This document shows positions 29,318-38,691 of a DNA stretch of 64,000 nt, one piece after another. The stretch's first letter is position 1. Every line of letters begins with the position of its first letter. Source of the stretch: Psychrobacter sp. Ps6 (GTDB lineage Bacteria > Pseudomonadota > Gammaproteobacteria > Pseudomonadales > Moraxellaceae); the NCBI RefSeq assembly GCF_022129235.1, contig NZ_JADQAI010000011.1:27511-91510 (forward strand), in the 5' to 3' direction. The notes under the pieces were generated by a model. It worked only from the letters and a program-made list of their open reading frames with translations, searched no databases and had not been told where the DNA came from. A program made the translations under genes and the position numbers.

Positions 29318-29350
29318 TAGAGCTTCTATAAACGTGCATCATAAGCTCTA
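29318..29350 (-). other. inverted repeat spanning the urease alpha stop codon
   Basis: TAGAGCTT (29318-29325) and AAGCTCTA (29343-29350) are perfect 8-base arms; the distal arm contains the stop codon of the ureB-ureC fusion. No T run follows on the minus strand, so this looks like an mRNA hairpin rather than a terminator. Confidence 0.5.
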
Positions 29351-31531
29351 AAATAAAAAGTAACGCTGTGCCATGGGTAGTATATCGGCTGGCTCACAGG
29401 TGAGTGTTTTACCATCCGCACGTACTTCATAGGTCTCAGGATTGATGTCCATATCTGGGCAGTAGCTGTTAAAGCGCATATCGCTTTTACGAATCTCACG
29501 GATGCCATGTACTGGCTGAATAACTTTGGTCAACCCAAGCTGCTTATCTACTTGTTTGTCAATAGCGGCTTGCGACATAAAGGTAATGCTAGTCTGGGCA
29601 ACCGATTTTGGATATGTGGCAAACATAGGACGGTAATGTACAGGCTGAGGAGTAGGAATAGAGGCATTAATATCGCCCATCGGTACCGCAGCGATAAGCC
29701 CGCCTTTTATAATGCACTCAGGTTTTACCCCAAAAAACTTGGGCGACCAGAGCACCATATCTGCCCATTTTCCCACTTCGATTGATCCAACCATATCGCT
29801 AATACCATGCGTAATCGCAGGGTTTATCGTATATTTTGCGATATAGCGCTTGATACGGAAGTTATCGTTGTCCGCGCTTTGGTCATAATCTGTCAAAGTG
29901 ATGTACTGTTGCTCATCTTCAGTGATGGCCGTTGCATCTGGTGCTAGATGGCCACGTTGAACTTTCATTTTGTGCGCGGTTTGCCATGTACGAATGACTA
30001 CTTCACCCACTCGCCCCATTGCTTGTGAGTCACTACTCATCATCGAGATAGCACCCAAATCATGCAAGATATCTTCTGCGGCGATGGTTTCTTGACGAAT
30101 ACGGCTTTCGGCAAAGGCCACATCTTCTGCGATAGCAGGGCTTAAGTGATGACAAACCATCAGCATATCGAGATGCTCATCAATGGTATTTACAGTGTAT
30201 GGGCGCGTTGGGTTGGTTGAAGATGGCAGCACGTGCGACTCGCCAATCGCCTTTAGAATATCAGGCGCATGGCCACCACCTGCCCCTTCAGTATGAAAAG
30301 TATGGATACAGCGGTTTTTAAATGCGCCTAGTGTACTCTCAAGATAACCACTTTCATTTAGAGTATCGGTATGAATGGCGACCTGTACATCATAATCGTC
30401 AGCGACGCTCAGACAATTATCGATGGCTTGCGGCGTTGTACCCCAATCTTCATGTAGCTTTAGCCCCACGGCACCTGCTTCGATTTGTTCAGCAATGGGT
30501 TCCGGTACACTTACGTTACCTTTACCCAGTAGTCCAATATTCATAGGAATGCTATCAGTAGACTTTAACATTGAGGCAATATGATACGCCCCTGGTGTAC
30601 AGGTGGTGGCGAGCGTTCCTTGAGCTGGCCCTGTGCCGCCGCCCAGCATCGTAGTCACTCCTGACATCAGCGCCGTCTCACATTGCTGCGGCGCGATAAA
30701 ATGAATATGACTATCGACACCGCCTGCTGTCAGAATTTTGCCTTCGCCAGAGATGATTTCGGTAGCACCACCGATGGGAATATCGATGGCAGGCTGGATA
30801 TCAGGGTTGCCCGCTTTGCCAATAGCACTGATACGACCATCTTTGATACCAATATCGGCTTTGTAGATACCTGTATAGTCTACAACGAGCGCATTAGTAA
30901 TCACCGTATCGGCAACCTCAGCACCCAGCAGTTGCCCTTGCCCCATGCCATCACGGATGACTTTACCACCACCAAACTTGACTTCTTCACCCTTGATTTC
31001 GGTGGCCTGGCTAATATCTTTATCACTTTGCGACGTCTGCTTTTGATCCATATCTGTATGACTGGTCAAATCTGCCTCCACTTGTAGCCAAAGCTCAGTA
31101 TCAGCGAGACGCACTTTATCACCTGTGGTAGGACCAAAATGCTCAGCATAAATACGACGACTGACTCGCTTCTGCGAAGTAGCGGCTACCTTCTTATCAG
31201 TAGCGCTCTCTGATGTTTTTTCTGGATGAGCTGCGCCCATGACACGCCCAGCAAAACCATATACATCTTGCTTGCCAGCGTATGCTACCAATTCTACCTC
31301 TCGCGATTGCCCCGGCTCAAAACGAACTGCTGTTCCGGAGATAATATTTAGGCGATATCCGCGGGTCAGCTCTCTGTCAAAACTCAGCGCGTCGTTAACC
31401 TCATAGAAATGATAATGCGAGCCAATTTGGATCGGTCTATCACCAGTATTGCTGACGCTGATGGTCTGCACCTGTCGTCCTTGGTTTAAAATAATATCGC
31501 CATCTTGGATATGGTATTCGCCTGCTTGCAT
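29348..31531 (-). CDS. ureBC: urease beta-alpha fusion (UreB+UreC)
   Basis: A 727-residue product joins two urease subunits in one frame. Residues 1-100 are a complete beta subunit ([20 protein letters not shown] ... [10 protein letters not shown]). A linker of about 27 residues ([20 protein letters not shown]) leads to the alpha subunit from [20 protein letters not shown] to the end. All active-site elements are there: SHIHF (Ni ligands), GLKLHEDWG (lysine to be carbamylated), [23 protein letters not shown] (flap Cys) and SSDSQAMGR. The alpha part also carries a longer acidic insert near [16 protein letters not shown]. UreB and UreC are normally separate genes in bacteria. No ATG, GTG or TTG suits an independent UreC start except the Met in GRVMG. 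Confidence 0.93.
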   Translation of the reverse strand: MQAGEYHIQDGDIILNQGRQVQTISVSNTGDRPIQIGSHYHFYEVNDALSFDRELTRGYRLNIISGTAVRFEPGQSREVELVAYAGKQDVYGFAGRVMGAAHPEKTSESATDKKVAATSQKRVSRRIYAEHFGPTTGDKVRLADTELWLQVEADLTSHTDMDQKQTSQSDKDISQATEIKGEEVKFGGGKVIRDGMGQGQLLGAEVADTVITNALVVDYTGIYKADIGIKDGRISAIGKAGNPDIQPAIDIPIGGATEIISGEGKILTAGGVDSHIHFIAPQQCETALMSGVTTMLGGGTGPAQGTLATTCTPGAYHIASMLKSTDSIPMNIGLLGKGNVSVPEPIAEQIEAGAVGLKLHEDWGTTPQAIDNCLSVADDYDVQVAIHTDTLNESGYLESTLGAFKNRCIHTFHTEGAGGGHAPDILKAIGESHVLPSSTNPTRPYTVNTIDEHLDMLMVCHHLSPAIAEDVAFAESRIRQETIAAEDILHDLGAISMMSSDSQAMGRVGEVVIRTWQTAHKMKVQRGHLAPDATAITEDEQQYITLTDYDQSADNDNFRIKRYIAKYTINPAITHGISDMVGSIEVGKWADMVLWSPKFFGVKPECIIKGGLIAAVPMGDINASIPTPQPVHYRPMFATYPKSVAQTSITFMSQAAIDKQVDKQLGLTKVIQPVHGIREIRKSDMRFNSYCPDMDINPETYEVRADGKTLTCEPADILPMAQRYFLF

Positions 31532-31602
31532 GGGAGCCGCCTTATTATAATGTCATTATTCCAGTGATAGGTTTCAGTGATATATTTCAGTAATAAGCAG
31601 GG

Positions 31603-31905
31603 CTATACGATGGGATTATGTACCGTAACCAGTTTGGTACCATCAGGGAATGTCGCCTCGATTTGCACCTCGTCAACCATCTCAGCCACCCCTTCCATGA
31701 CATCATCAGCAGACAGATAGGTGGCCCCCTCACTCATCAATTCAGCAACCCTTTTACCATCTCTAGCCCCTTCCATCAGTAGCATACTGATATAAGCGAT
31801 AGCTTCAGGATAATTGAGCTTAACACCGCGATTTTTGCGGCGCTCAGCTACCATACCCGCTGTAAATAGCATGAGTTTGTCTTTTTCTGTTGGGGTCAGA
31901 TGCAT
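31603..31905 (-). CDS. ureA: urease subunit gamma
   Basis: A 100-residue gamma subunit of standard length, starting [17 protein letters not shown] and containing [22 protein letters not shown] and [24 protein letters not shown]. It assembles with the beta-alpha product into the trimer of urease that hydrolyses urea to ammonia and carbamate. It lies 71 bases before the fusion gene and 78 bases after ureD. Confidence 0.97.
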   Translation of the reverse strand: MHLTPTEKDKLMLFTAGMVAERRKNRGVKLNYPEAIAYISMLLMEGARDGKRVAELMSEGATYLSADDVMEGVAEMVDEVQIEATFPDGTKLVTVHNPIV

Positions 31906-31983
31906 GGTAAATCCTTATTTTATTTATTATGAAACTGATAACAGACCAGCAGGTTGTGTCGCTTAGTTATTAAAAACCGTAAC

Positions 31984-33054
31984 CTAGGTGTCCCAAATAC
32001 GCGGCCGGCAAGGCTCAAGCTGCCACCAATGATGTCGCAAGACTTCTCTTATCTGATAAAACGCTTCAAAACAACCGCGTACATCTGAGCCAATATAGCG
32101 GATATTGATCGCTTGGCAATTATGCGTGCAGTAAACAGGCAATTGTGCTTGAATAATGACTTGGCGCAATGCTGCTACGGTATTGTCTAGATAGCGGGTT
32201 AATGATTGCTTGATAGTTGCTTGGGCTGTTTCGGTCGATTGCGTAGTCTGTGATGCGGACAATTCAAGGTTGTCATGGACGTCGCTCAAACTTGGCACGG
32301 CCCAAAACGATCCATAAATATGCTGGTTCGCTAATCCCAAATTTGAGGTAAACCAGCGACTGCCAGCAGCCTGATCTACACGTTCAGCAACGATAACCTT
32401 ACCTTCTCGGTAGATATTTAATCCAGTATGATAACGCCCTTGCAGGAACTGTTCATCATACGCTTGTCGCCCGAAGACGCTAATCTCCCATGTCAGTAAG
32501 CTAGAGGAATCAGCTAAATCAAAGCGGCTCACTGCATGCATATTAGCTTCGTTATAAATGATACTCTCTTGTGGCAGCCACTCTAAGCGAGCATGGGGCG
32601 CTAGTGTGGCTTGCACATGTTGGCTTGCATAGTCTGCCATCTCATTTGGTGGCAGGTTTGTGCTTGCTTGGGTATAAACTTTTGCCATCGTATCCACATC
32701 AAGGCTAAAGGTGGCTGACGGATGAGACAGGTGTTTATGCTTTTGGCTAACACTGTCTTTACCATACCACTTACCCGCCCCAGGTGTGGTGATAACAGCA
32801 TGACTACCACTGTCTAAACGCAACTCTATCGTCAGCGTGTCACCGCCTGCGATACCTGCTGGCGGATATAACATCAATATATGACAAATGCCTTGCTGCA
32901 CACGTGGCTCAGGATATAGAGCACGCTGTACCATAAGCGCGCCCGTGTGCTTACGATGAGATAGCCGCGTCTTAGCGGTAGCAGCCATACTTTTGACAGT
33001 ATCTTTGCGCTTAACAGTGTCAAAATTCAATGTTAAAGAAGAAGCCCAACTCAT
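31984..33054 (-). CDS. ureD: urease accessory protein UreD
   Basis: A 356-residue UreD scaffold, first gene of the operon. It is somewhat longer than the usual 270-300, with extra residues near the N-terminus and in a Ser/Thr/Gln-rich loop at about 255-280. The family pattern LYPPAGIAGGDTLTIEL and TTPGAGKWY is clear, as is WLPQESIIYN. UreD binds apo-urease and recruits UreF and UreG for nickel insertion. A leader with three GCTCATT-like repeats precedes it (about 33063-33092). Confidence 0.94.
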   Translation of the reverse strand: MSWASSLTLNFDTVKRKDTVKSMAATAKTRLSHRKHTGALMVQRALYPEPRVQQGICHILMLYPPAGIAGGDTLTIELRLDSGSHAVITTPGAGKWYGKDSVSQKHKHLSHPSATFSLDVDTMAKVYTQASTNLPPNEMADYASQHVQATLAPHARLEWLPQESIIYNEANMHAVSRFDLADSSSLLTWEISVFGRQAYDEQFLQGRYHTGLNIYREGKVIVAERVDQAAGSRWFTSNLGLANQHIYGSFWAVPSLSDVHDNLELSASQTTQSTETAQATIKQSLTRYLDNTVAALRQVIIQAQLPVYCTHNCQAINIRYIGSDVRGCFEAFYQIREVLRHHWWQLEPCRPRIWDT

Positions 33055-33822
33055 TTTATATACTCATTTGCTCATTTTGCTCATTAAATGAGATCTGATA
33101 ATCTAGTTCCTGACCAAAAAGTCAGTTAATTTCACTGTCTATACAAGCATTATGCCAACTCATATGCAAACACTTTTACATGCAGTCCACCATTACACCC
33201 AACATAATGATTTCATTTTGGTTTTGACTGTATATTTTTTCTTACTAACACGACAAAGCTGGTTTAGCTATTTTTTAATCAGCCTTTTATCACTGATGAT
33301 TCGTAAATAAGTAATTATTTGCACCAAAGTATGGCATCTTTTAATAATATGCACCATTTTTTAGCATTTAAACTTGAACACTTAACATAACAGTTTACGC
33401 TGCCCTTTCTACTTATAAGAATAATTATGAGTAAATGCGCTTAAGGATTCTTTTGACAACCTACCATTTGCACAATTGGGTAGTAAGATAGGTAGATTGC
33501 AAGGCAGTTAATCAGGTATTCTATGTTAAAAAGTATGGTGAGACACTGCTCTATGATATCTATATCAGGATAAGCTTCCGTAGCATGCACCTAATTTGCG
33601 GATATTTGGGTCAGTATCTATCTTTTGTATTCTTTTTAGATTTGTAAAAAGCTCAAACAGATAGGATGCTCACTTTTTCACCTATTTTATGCACAAACGG
33701 GTTTTATAGGCTTGAATAATGAGCGTAGCCCCCCTATAAACTACCCATTAGCTCAAAACCTACTAGACAATAAAATTACTCAAGCTATTTTTACTTTATA
33801 CCTTTATTGATAGGACTTTTCT
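33055..33822. other. long intergenic region between ureD and clpP
   Basis: 768 AT-rich bases between divergent units. It contains CTCATTT-type short direct repeats just upstream of ureD (33063-33092), a TTGACA at about 33452 within ACCTACC/GGTAG symmetric text, and a heat-shock-type promoter near clpP (33711-33738). I looked for a sigma-54 (NtrC) promoter for urease and did not find a good one. Confidence 0.5.
33711..33738 (+). promoter_or_regulatory. sigma-32-type heat-shock promoter of clpP
   Basis: CTTGAA (33711-33716) and CCCCTATA (33731-33738) are separated by 14 bases, matching the sigma-32 consensus CTTGAA-N13-17-CCCCATNT. Transcription would begin about 75 bases before the clpP start. 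Confidence 0.65.
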
Positions 33823-34497
33823 ATGACAGATTATGAACGTATCACTGCTAACCCACATTTTGATATGCTGATGAGTGCACACAAAGAAGTACAAACCACA
33901 CAAGCGGCATTAGTACCAATGGTCGTTGAGCAGTCTTCACGTGGTGAACGCTCGTTTGATATTTTTTCACGCCTATTGCGTGAGCGCGTTATCTTTTTGA
34001 CCGGTCAAGTCGAAGACCATATGGCCAATCTAATCGTCGCGCAGTTGCTATTTTTAGAAGCTGAAAACCCAGATAAAGACATTCATTTGTATATCAATTC
34101 ACCAGGCGGCTCAGTAAGCGCAGGTTTGGCGATCTTTGATACCATGAATTTCATCAAGCCGGAAGTATCAACCATCTGTATGGGCGGTGCTTATAGCATG
34201 GGCTCATTCTTGTTGGCCGCGGGTCAAAAAGGCAAGCGCTACTCACTCGCCAATGCTCGCGTGATGATTCACCAGCCATCAGGCGGTGCGCAAGGTCAAG
34301 CGACGGACATCGAGATCAATGCCCGTGAAATTCTAAAAACTCGCGCACGCTTGAACCAGATCCTATCTGAGCGTACTGGTCAGCCACTCGAAAAAATTGA
34401 AAAAGATGTTGAGCGCGATTTTTGGTTAGATGCACAGGAAGCCAAAGAATACGGTTTGGTTGACGAAGTATTAGAGCGCCGCCCTGATTCTTTATAA
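33823..34497 (+). CDS. clpP: ATP-dependent Clp protease proteolytic subunit
   Basis: A 224-residue ClpP with a 20-30 residue N-terminal propeptide-like extension. The catalytic Ser125 is in GGAYSMGSF, His150 in MIHQPSGG, and the Asp lies in the final third (near [11 protein letters not shown]). The protein forms the 14-mer barrel that degrades substrates unfolded by ClpX in the cytoplasm. clpX follows after 194 bases of structured intergenic text. Confidence 0.97.
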   Translation: MTDYERITANPHFDMLMSAHKEVQTTQAALVPMVVEQSSRGERSFDIFSRLLRERVIFLTGQVEDHMANLIVAQLLFLEAENPDKDIHLYINSPGGSVSAGLAIFDTMNFIKPEVSTICMGGAYSMGSFLLAAGQKGKRYSLANARVMIHQPSGGAQGQATDIEINAREILKTRARLNQILSERTGQPLEKIEKDVERDFWLDAQEAKEYGLVDEVLERRPDSL

Positions 34498-34517
34498 TCA
34501 AAGCATAAGCGCTATGT

Positions 34518-34662
34518 CTCTCAATTGAGAGTGTCATCATAAGAATATTTATAGTCTATTTGCAGTACAGCAAAGCAACCTATTTGTCATAGCTGACTTA
34601 TCAAATGTTGAAAGAGATAAGCATTCAATCGATAAAATGATCGATATGCCGCAAATAGACTA
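34518..34662 (+). other. structured intergenic element between clpP and clpX
   Basis: A 12-base perfect inverted repeat (TAGTCTATTTGC at 34552-34563 and GCAAATAGACTA at 34651-34662) encloses an 87-base region with an inner hairpin of ATCGAT copies (34628-34633 and 34640-34645). Upstream is a 14-base palindrome CTCTCAATTGAGAG (34518-34531). No T run follows, so this is not a simple terminator. Confidence 0.6.
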
Positions 34663-34691
34663 ACCAGTTTTAAACTTTAGGAGCGCCTTTT

Positions 34692-35966
34692 ATGGCAGAA
34701 GATAATACCCCGCATTGCTCGTTTTGCGGTAAAGCCAAAAGCGATGTCCAGCAGCTGATCGCCGCTGACGATGCCAACATCTGTAATGAATGTATCGAGT
34801 TATGTACTGATCTAATCGCAGATAGCGCAGAGTACAGCGATGACGACAGCGAAATAGATACTTCTTGGGTCAATAAAAAACTCCCAACGCCAAAAGAGCT
34901 ACGTGCCAAGCTTGATGAGTACGTTATCGGTCAGGACGCTGCCAAGAAAGCCTTGTCTGTCGCTGTCTACAACCATTACAAACGTCTAAAAGTTAGCCAA
35001 ACACTCGCCAATGACAGCAAAAAAGCCAAAATCGGCGCTGATGATGCCATGGTAGAATTGGCAAAAAGTAACATCTTGCTGATCGGTCCGACTGGTTCTG
35101 GTAAGACATTGCTAGCACAAACTTTGGCTCGCCTACTTGACGTGCCGTTTGCGATGGCTGATGCCACCACTTTGACCGAAGCAGGTTATGTCGGTGAAGA
35201 CGTTGAGAACATCGTACAAAAGCTACTACAAGCGTCTGATTATGATGTGGCCAAAGCTGAGCAAGGTATCATCTATATTGATGAAATCGACAAAATCAGC
35301 AAAAAAGGCGACAATCCATCGATTACCCGTGATGTATCGGGTGAAGGCGTACAACAAGCGTTGCTAAAGCTTATCGAAGGTACGGTTGCTGCGATTCCAC
35401 CGCACGGCGGGCGTAAGCACCCACAGCAAGAGCTGATCCAAGTCGATACCAGCAACATTCTAATTATCGTTGGTGGTGCGTTTGCTGGACTGGATAAAGT
35501 CATTCAGCAACGTACAGAAAAAGGCGGTATCGGTTTTAACGCTGATGTTAGCTCAAAAGACGACAGCCGTCGTAGCTCAGACTTGCTACAAGAAGTTGAG
35601 CCAGAAGATTTGATCAAATTTGGTTTGATTCCTGAGCTGATCGGTCGTCTACCTGTACTTGCTGCGCTAAAAGAGCTTGATGAAGAAGCCTTAGTCCAAA
35701 TCCTGACCGAACCTAAGAACGCACTGGTCAAACAGTACAAGTATTTGTTCGATATGGAAGGTGCTGAGATTAGCTTTACGCAAGAAGCACTTGATGCCAT
35801 TGCCAAAAAAGCCATGGAGCGTAAAACTGGCGCGCGCGGTCTACGTTCTATCGTAGAAAACGCCTTGCTTGAGACCATGTACGAGCTGCCTTCTATGGAA
35901 AATGCCAAGACCGTTATGGTTGATGCAGAAGTCATCAACGAAGGTAAAATCCCTAAAATTGCTTAA
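34692..35966 (+). CDS. clpX: ATP-dependent Clp protease ATP-binding subunit ClpX
   Basis: A 424-residue AAA+ unfoldase. The N-terminal zinc-binding domain has C9-x2-C12 and C31-x2-C34; Walker A GPTGSGKT is at 132-139; Walker B IIYIDEID is at about 196-203; the pore loop GYVGED is at about 164. It recognises tagged substrates and feeds them to ClpP. A terminator follows. No lon gene is next, unlike some relatives. Confidence 0.97.
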   Translation: MAEDNTPHCSFCGKAKSDVQQLIAADDANICNECIELCTDLIADSAEYSDDDSEIDTSWVNKKLPTPKELRAKLDEYVIGQDAAKKALSVAVYNHYKRLKVSQTLANDSKKAKIGADDAMVELAKSNILLIGPTGSGKTLLAQTLARLLDVPFAMADATTLTEAGYVGEDVENIVQKLLQASDYDVAKAEQGIIYIDEIDKISKKGDNPSITRDVSGEGVQQALLKLIEGTVAAIPPHGGRKHPQQELIQVDTSNILIIVGGAFAGLDKVIQQRTEKGGIGFNADVSSKDDSRRSSDLLQEVEPEDLIKFGLIPELIGRLPVLAALKELDEEALVQILTEPKNALVKQYKYLFDMEGAEISFTQEALDAIAKKAMERKTGARGLRSIVENALLETMYELPSMENAKTVMVDAEVINEGKIPKIA

Positions 35967-36011
35967 TGCATAATGAGACTTAGATGACTCGTTATTAGTA
36001 ATAAGTTATTT

Positions 36012-36051
36012 GAAAAAGCGTCTGGCTTTATAAGCCATGGCGCTTTTTTTA
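36012..36051 (+). terminator. intrinsic terminator of clpX
   Basis: AAAAGCG and CGCTTTT flank an inner GGCTT/AAGCC hairpin, followed by seven T. Confidence 0.82.
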
Positions 36052-36308
36052 TGTCTATGGATTGCCTAAATTATTTATCAAAAATTCGATTAATTTTTAT
36101 ATTCTAATAGCACTTAACAGCATAGAGCTCTAGAAATAATTGACGCTCCTTATCACAAAATGACAGTAGCGTTTATCAATCGCAAGTAGACCTCATGATT
36201 AATCATGCTAATGTAGATAGTCTATTGCGACCTTTATTCTACTGCTGTATGCCACCGTCTATGGCACCAATGAATACCCACTCTTAATAATACAAAGGAT
36301 TGTTTATT
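36052..36308. other. intergenic region upstream of SDR gene
   Basis: With the preceding terminator this makes about 340 bases without a gene after clpX. It is AT rich and shows no clear promoter, RNA gene or repeat; AAGGA at 36295-36299 is the ribosome site of the next gene. Confidence 0.4.
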
Positions 36309-37325
36309 ATGCTTAACAATATAACCACGATGGCGTCCTCATTACGTCAGCACCTGCCCTTTTATACACCCAGCGATCAAGATAATGATATTGCACCTTA
36401 TTACCAAAATCATGTCGCCGCTATCACTGGCGCAGGTTCTGGTATGGGACGCGAGCTTGCGCTTCATTTAGCTAAAATGGGCTGTCATCTGGCGCTATCA
36501 GATATTAATGCAGAGCAACTGGCACGAACCAAAGAGATGCTGGTTGGTTATGATGTTAAGGTCACCTTGACTGTACTTGATGTCTCAGACAATCAAGCCA
36601 TGCAAGCGTGGGCGGATAGCGTGATGAGCGATCATGGTAAAGTCAATTTCATCTTTAACAATGCAGGCGTGGCCTTCTCTTCGACGATAGAGGGCGCTAG
36701 TATTGAAGAGCTTGAATGGGTGATGGATATCAATTTTTGGGGCGTGGTTTATGGCACCAAAGCGTTTTTGCCATTGATCAAAAATAGCGTCAAACAAAGC
36801 GAAGTGGCGAGTGATAATCAAGACGATCAACCCCGCCAATTTAAAGAACATGGTCATGTTATCAATATATCCAGCCTGTTTGGTTTGACCGCTCAACCTT
36901 CTTACTCTGCTTATAATGCCAGTAAGTTTGCGGTACGCGGCTTCACAGAGAGCTTGCGTCAAGAGCTTAACATTCAGAAATGCGGTGTATCAGCGACCTG
37001 TATCCATCCAGGCGGTATCAAAACCAATATTGCCAATAGCGCACGTGGCAATGATAGTACCAGTACAGTCGGTATGCCTACTGGTGACAAAGCCATTAGA
37101 AGCTTCAATAAACTGTTAAAATTCGATGCCAGCGAAGCAGCTTGGATTATTTTACATGCCGCTGCGACCAATCAGCAGCGTTGCTTAATTGGAAATGATG
37201 CCAAAATGGTTGATGCCATTCAGCGGGTATTCCCATCACATTATAGTGAGGTGATAAACGACATCACTCAGTTATCGCGCAAACTAAAACCCCGTCGTCA
37301 TAAAAAATCAAAGTCAGCCACATAA
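36309..37325 (+). CDS. SDR family NAD(P)-dependent oxidoreductase
   Basis: A 338-residue short-chain dehydrogenase. Cofactor site TGAGSGMGRELA is at about residues 38-49; NNAGVAFS is the NAG motif; the active site is S in INISSLFG and Y-x-x-x-K in YSAYNASKFA. Residues past 260 form a C-terminal extension ending in a basic tail (KLKPRRHKKSK). The start at 36309 is set by AAGGA nine bases upstream; an in-frame TTG at 36300 is rejected. Substrate unknown. It ends at a shared terminator with the PTS-IIC-like gene. Confidence 0.85.
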   Translation: MLNNITTMASSLRQHLPFYTPSDQDNDIAPYYQNHVAAITGAGSGMGRELALHLAKMGCHLALSDINAEQLARTKEMLVGYDVKVTLTVLDVSDNQAMQAWADSVMSDHGKVNFIFNNAGVAFSSTIEGASIEELEWVMDINFWGVVYGTKAFLPLIKNSVKQSEVASDNQDDQPRQFKEHGHVINISSLFGLTAQPSYSAYNASKFAVRGFTESLRQELNIQKCGVSATCIHPGGIKTNIANSARGNDSTSTVGMPTGDKAIRSFNKLLKFDASEAAWIILHAAATNQQRCLIGNDAKMVDAIQRVFPSHYSEVINDITQLSRKLKPRRHKKSKSAT

Positions 37326-37377
37326 CTGATCACTATCATAAATACTTTGTAGTATCAGCCAGAACAGATAATTCATG

Positions 37378-37415
37378 TAAAAAAGCCCAGCTATGAGCGT
37401 AGCTGGGCTTTTTTA
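37378..37415. terminator. bidirectional intrinsic terminator
   Basis: AAAAAAGCCCAGCTA (37379-37393) pairs with TAGCTGGGCTTTTTT (37400-37414) around TGAGCG. It serves the SDR gene and the PTS-IIC-like gene. Confidence 0.95.
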
Positions 37416-37469
37416 ACAAATAATATTGATAAGGCCGTTAATAGTTCTTTTAAAATTGAAGTCGAGCTA

Positions 37470-38564
37470 TTAAGGCAGTTTCATATCACCAGCAACTAGC
37501 CAGCCCATACGGCGCATAACATAAGCGACTATACCGGCAATCACCGCAGGTAATACAAACATTAAAAGTATAATCGCTGTCCATAATTGACCAGTACTCA
37601 TAATTTCTTGTGATGCTTCAATAACGCCGAACACACCAACCAGTCCAGCGGTACCCATGCCCGCTCCTGTTGCTGTACAAGCCAGCCCAAATCCGACAGT
37701 CGCAATAGGGCCAACGATCGCGCTCGCAATAACGGCAGGTAGTAGAACTAATGGCTTTTTTAGCACATTAGGGATTTGCAGCATGCTGGTGCCCAAGCCC
37801 TGAGAGATGACACCACTGAATCCATTATCTTTAAAACTGGCCACAGCAAAACCAATCATATGCGCCGCACAGCCAACAACTGCAGCACCACCCGCCAAAC
37901 CACCAAGGCCAATCGCAATACAAATAGCAGCGCTCGATGTTGGTAGCGTCAATAAGATACCAACGACGACTGCAATCACGATACCCATCAGCAATGGCTG
38001 TAGCTCAGTCGCCGCGTGAATCCCTTGCCCAATCGCATTAACTGCCGCAACAACAGGTGGATTGAGTAGCGCACAGACCAATAGAGCAACGCCGCACACC
38101 AATAACGGCACCAAAAGAATATCAAGCTTGGTTTTGCCAGCGACCCACGTACCGGCGCGATAGGCAAACACAGACGTCAAATAAGCACCAATTGGATTGC
38201 CTGGCAGTGCTACAAAGGTCGCAGGGCCACCCACTTGTGGCGTAAATAACGTCCCTGCCATCAATGCTTCAGAATGCGCACCCAACATACCTGCCACTAG
38301 GCAGCTAAGCATCACGAGTGTTGGCGCTTTGAGATAGTAAGCGATACCTACCCCGATACCAGCACCCATCAATATCGAGGCAAGTTTCCCGACCGCGACC
38401 AATGCTGGCAAATCTAACCAGCCACCGATTTGCGAGATAATCAAGCCAGCAATTAGTGTGACAAATAGCCCTAAAGCCATACCAGTAAAAGCATCGATAA
38501 AGTATTTTTGAAAGAATGCTTTGATAACGCCTGCTTGCGGTGTTACTGAGGGAGATGCTGTCAT
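37470..38564 (-). CDS. PTS-IIC-like (EIIC_2 family) membrane protein
   Basis: A 364-residue polytopic membrane protein with about ten hydrophobic segments, rich in Gly and Ala, resembling the PTS_EIIC_2 family (PF13303). No EIIA, EIIB or HPr gene is nearby, so phosphotransfer is not supported by context and the substrate is unknown. The open frame extends to 38672, but that extension would be read from a terminator hairpin (38636-38660). The ATG at 38564 (MTASPSV) has AAAGAG seven bases upstream and is preferred. Confidence 0.75.
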   Translation of the reverse strand: MTASPSVTPQAGVIKAFFQKYFIDAFTGMALGLFVTLIAGLIISQIGGWLDLPALVAVGKLASILMGAGIGVGIAYYLKAPTLVMLSCLVAGMLGAHSEALMAGTLFTPQVGGPATFVALPGNPIGAYLTSVFAYRAGTWVAGKTKLDILLVPLLVCGVALLVCALLNPPVVAAVNAIGQGIHAATELQPLLMGIVIAVVVGILLTLPTSSAAICIAIGLGGLAGGAAVVGCAAHMIGFAVASFKDNGFSGVISQGLGTSMLQIPNVLKKPLVLLPAVIASAIVGPIATVGFGLACTATGAGMGTAGLVGVFGVIEASQEIMSTGQLWTAIILLMFVLPAVIAGIVAYVMRRMGWLVAGDMKLP

Positions 38565-38634
38565 AACCATACTCTTTATGAATATTTTGATTAAGGGGAA
38601 AAGACAATAGCGCGCTTGATAAAATAAAGAGATA

Positions 38635-38661
38635 AAAAAAGCGTCATGACGACGCTTTTTC
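38635..38661. terminator. intrinsic terminator after the SPOR gene
   Basis: AAAAAGCGTC (38636-38645) pairs with GACGCTTTTT (38651-38660). On the minus strand it ends the argS-SPOR transcript before the PTS-IIC-like gene. Confidence 0.92.
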
Positions 38662-38691
38662 AATAAATACAATTACTGTAAACAACTTAAC

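Noticed and set aside
33055..33500. Possible sigma-54/NtrC promoter for the urease operon
   Set aside because: TGGCAT and TGCA elements occur but with wrong spacing on the plus strand; no TGGCAC-N5-TTGCA found on the minus strand.
38565..38672. Longer N-terminus for the PTS-IIC-like protein
   Set aside because: The added residues are encoded by a terminator hairpin, and the ATG at 38564 has a ribosome site.
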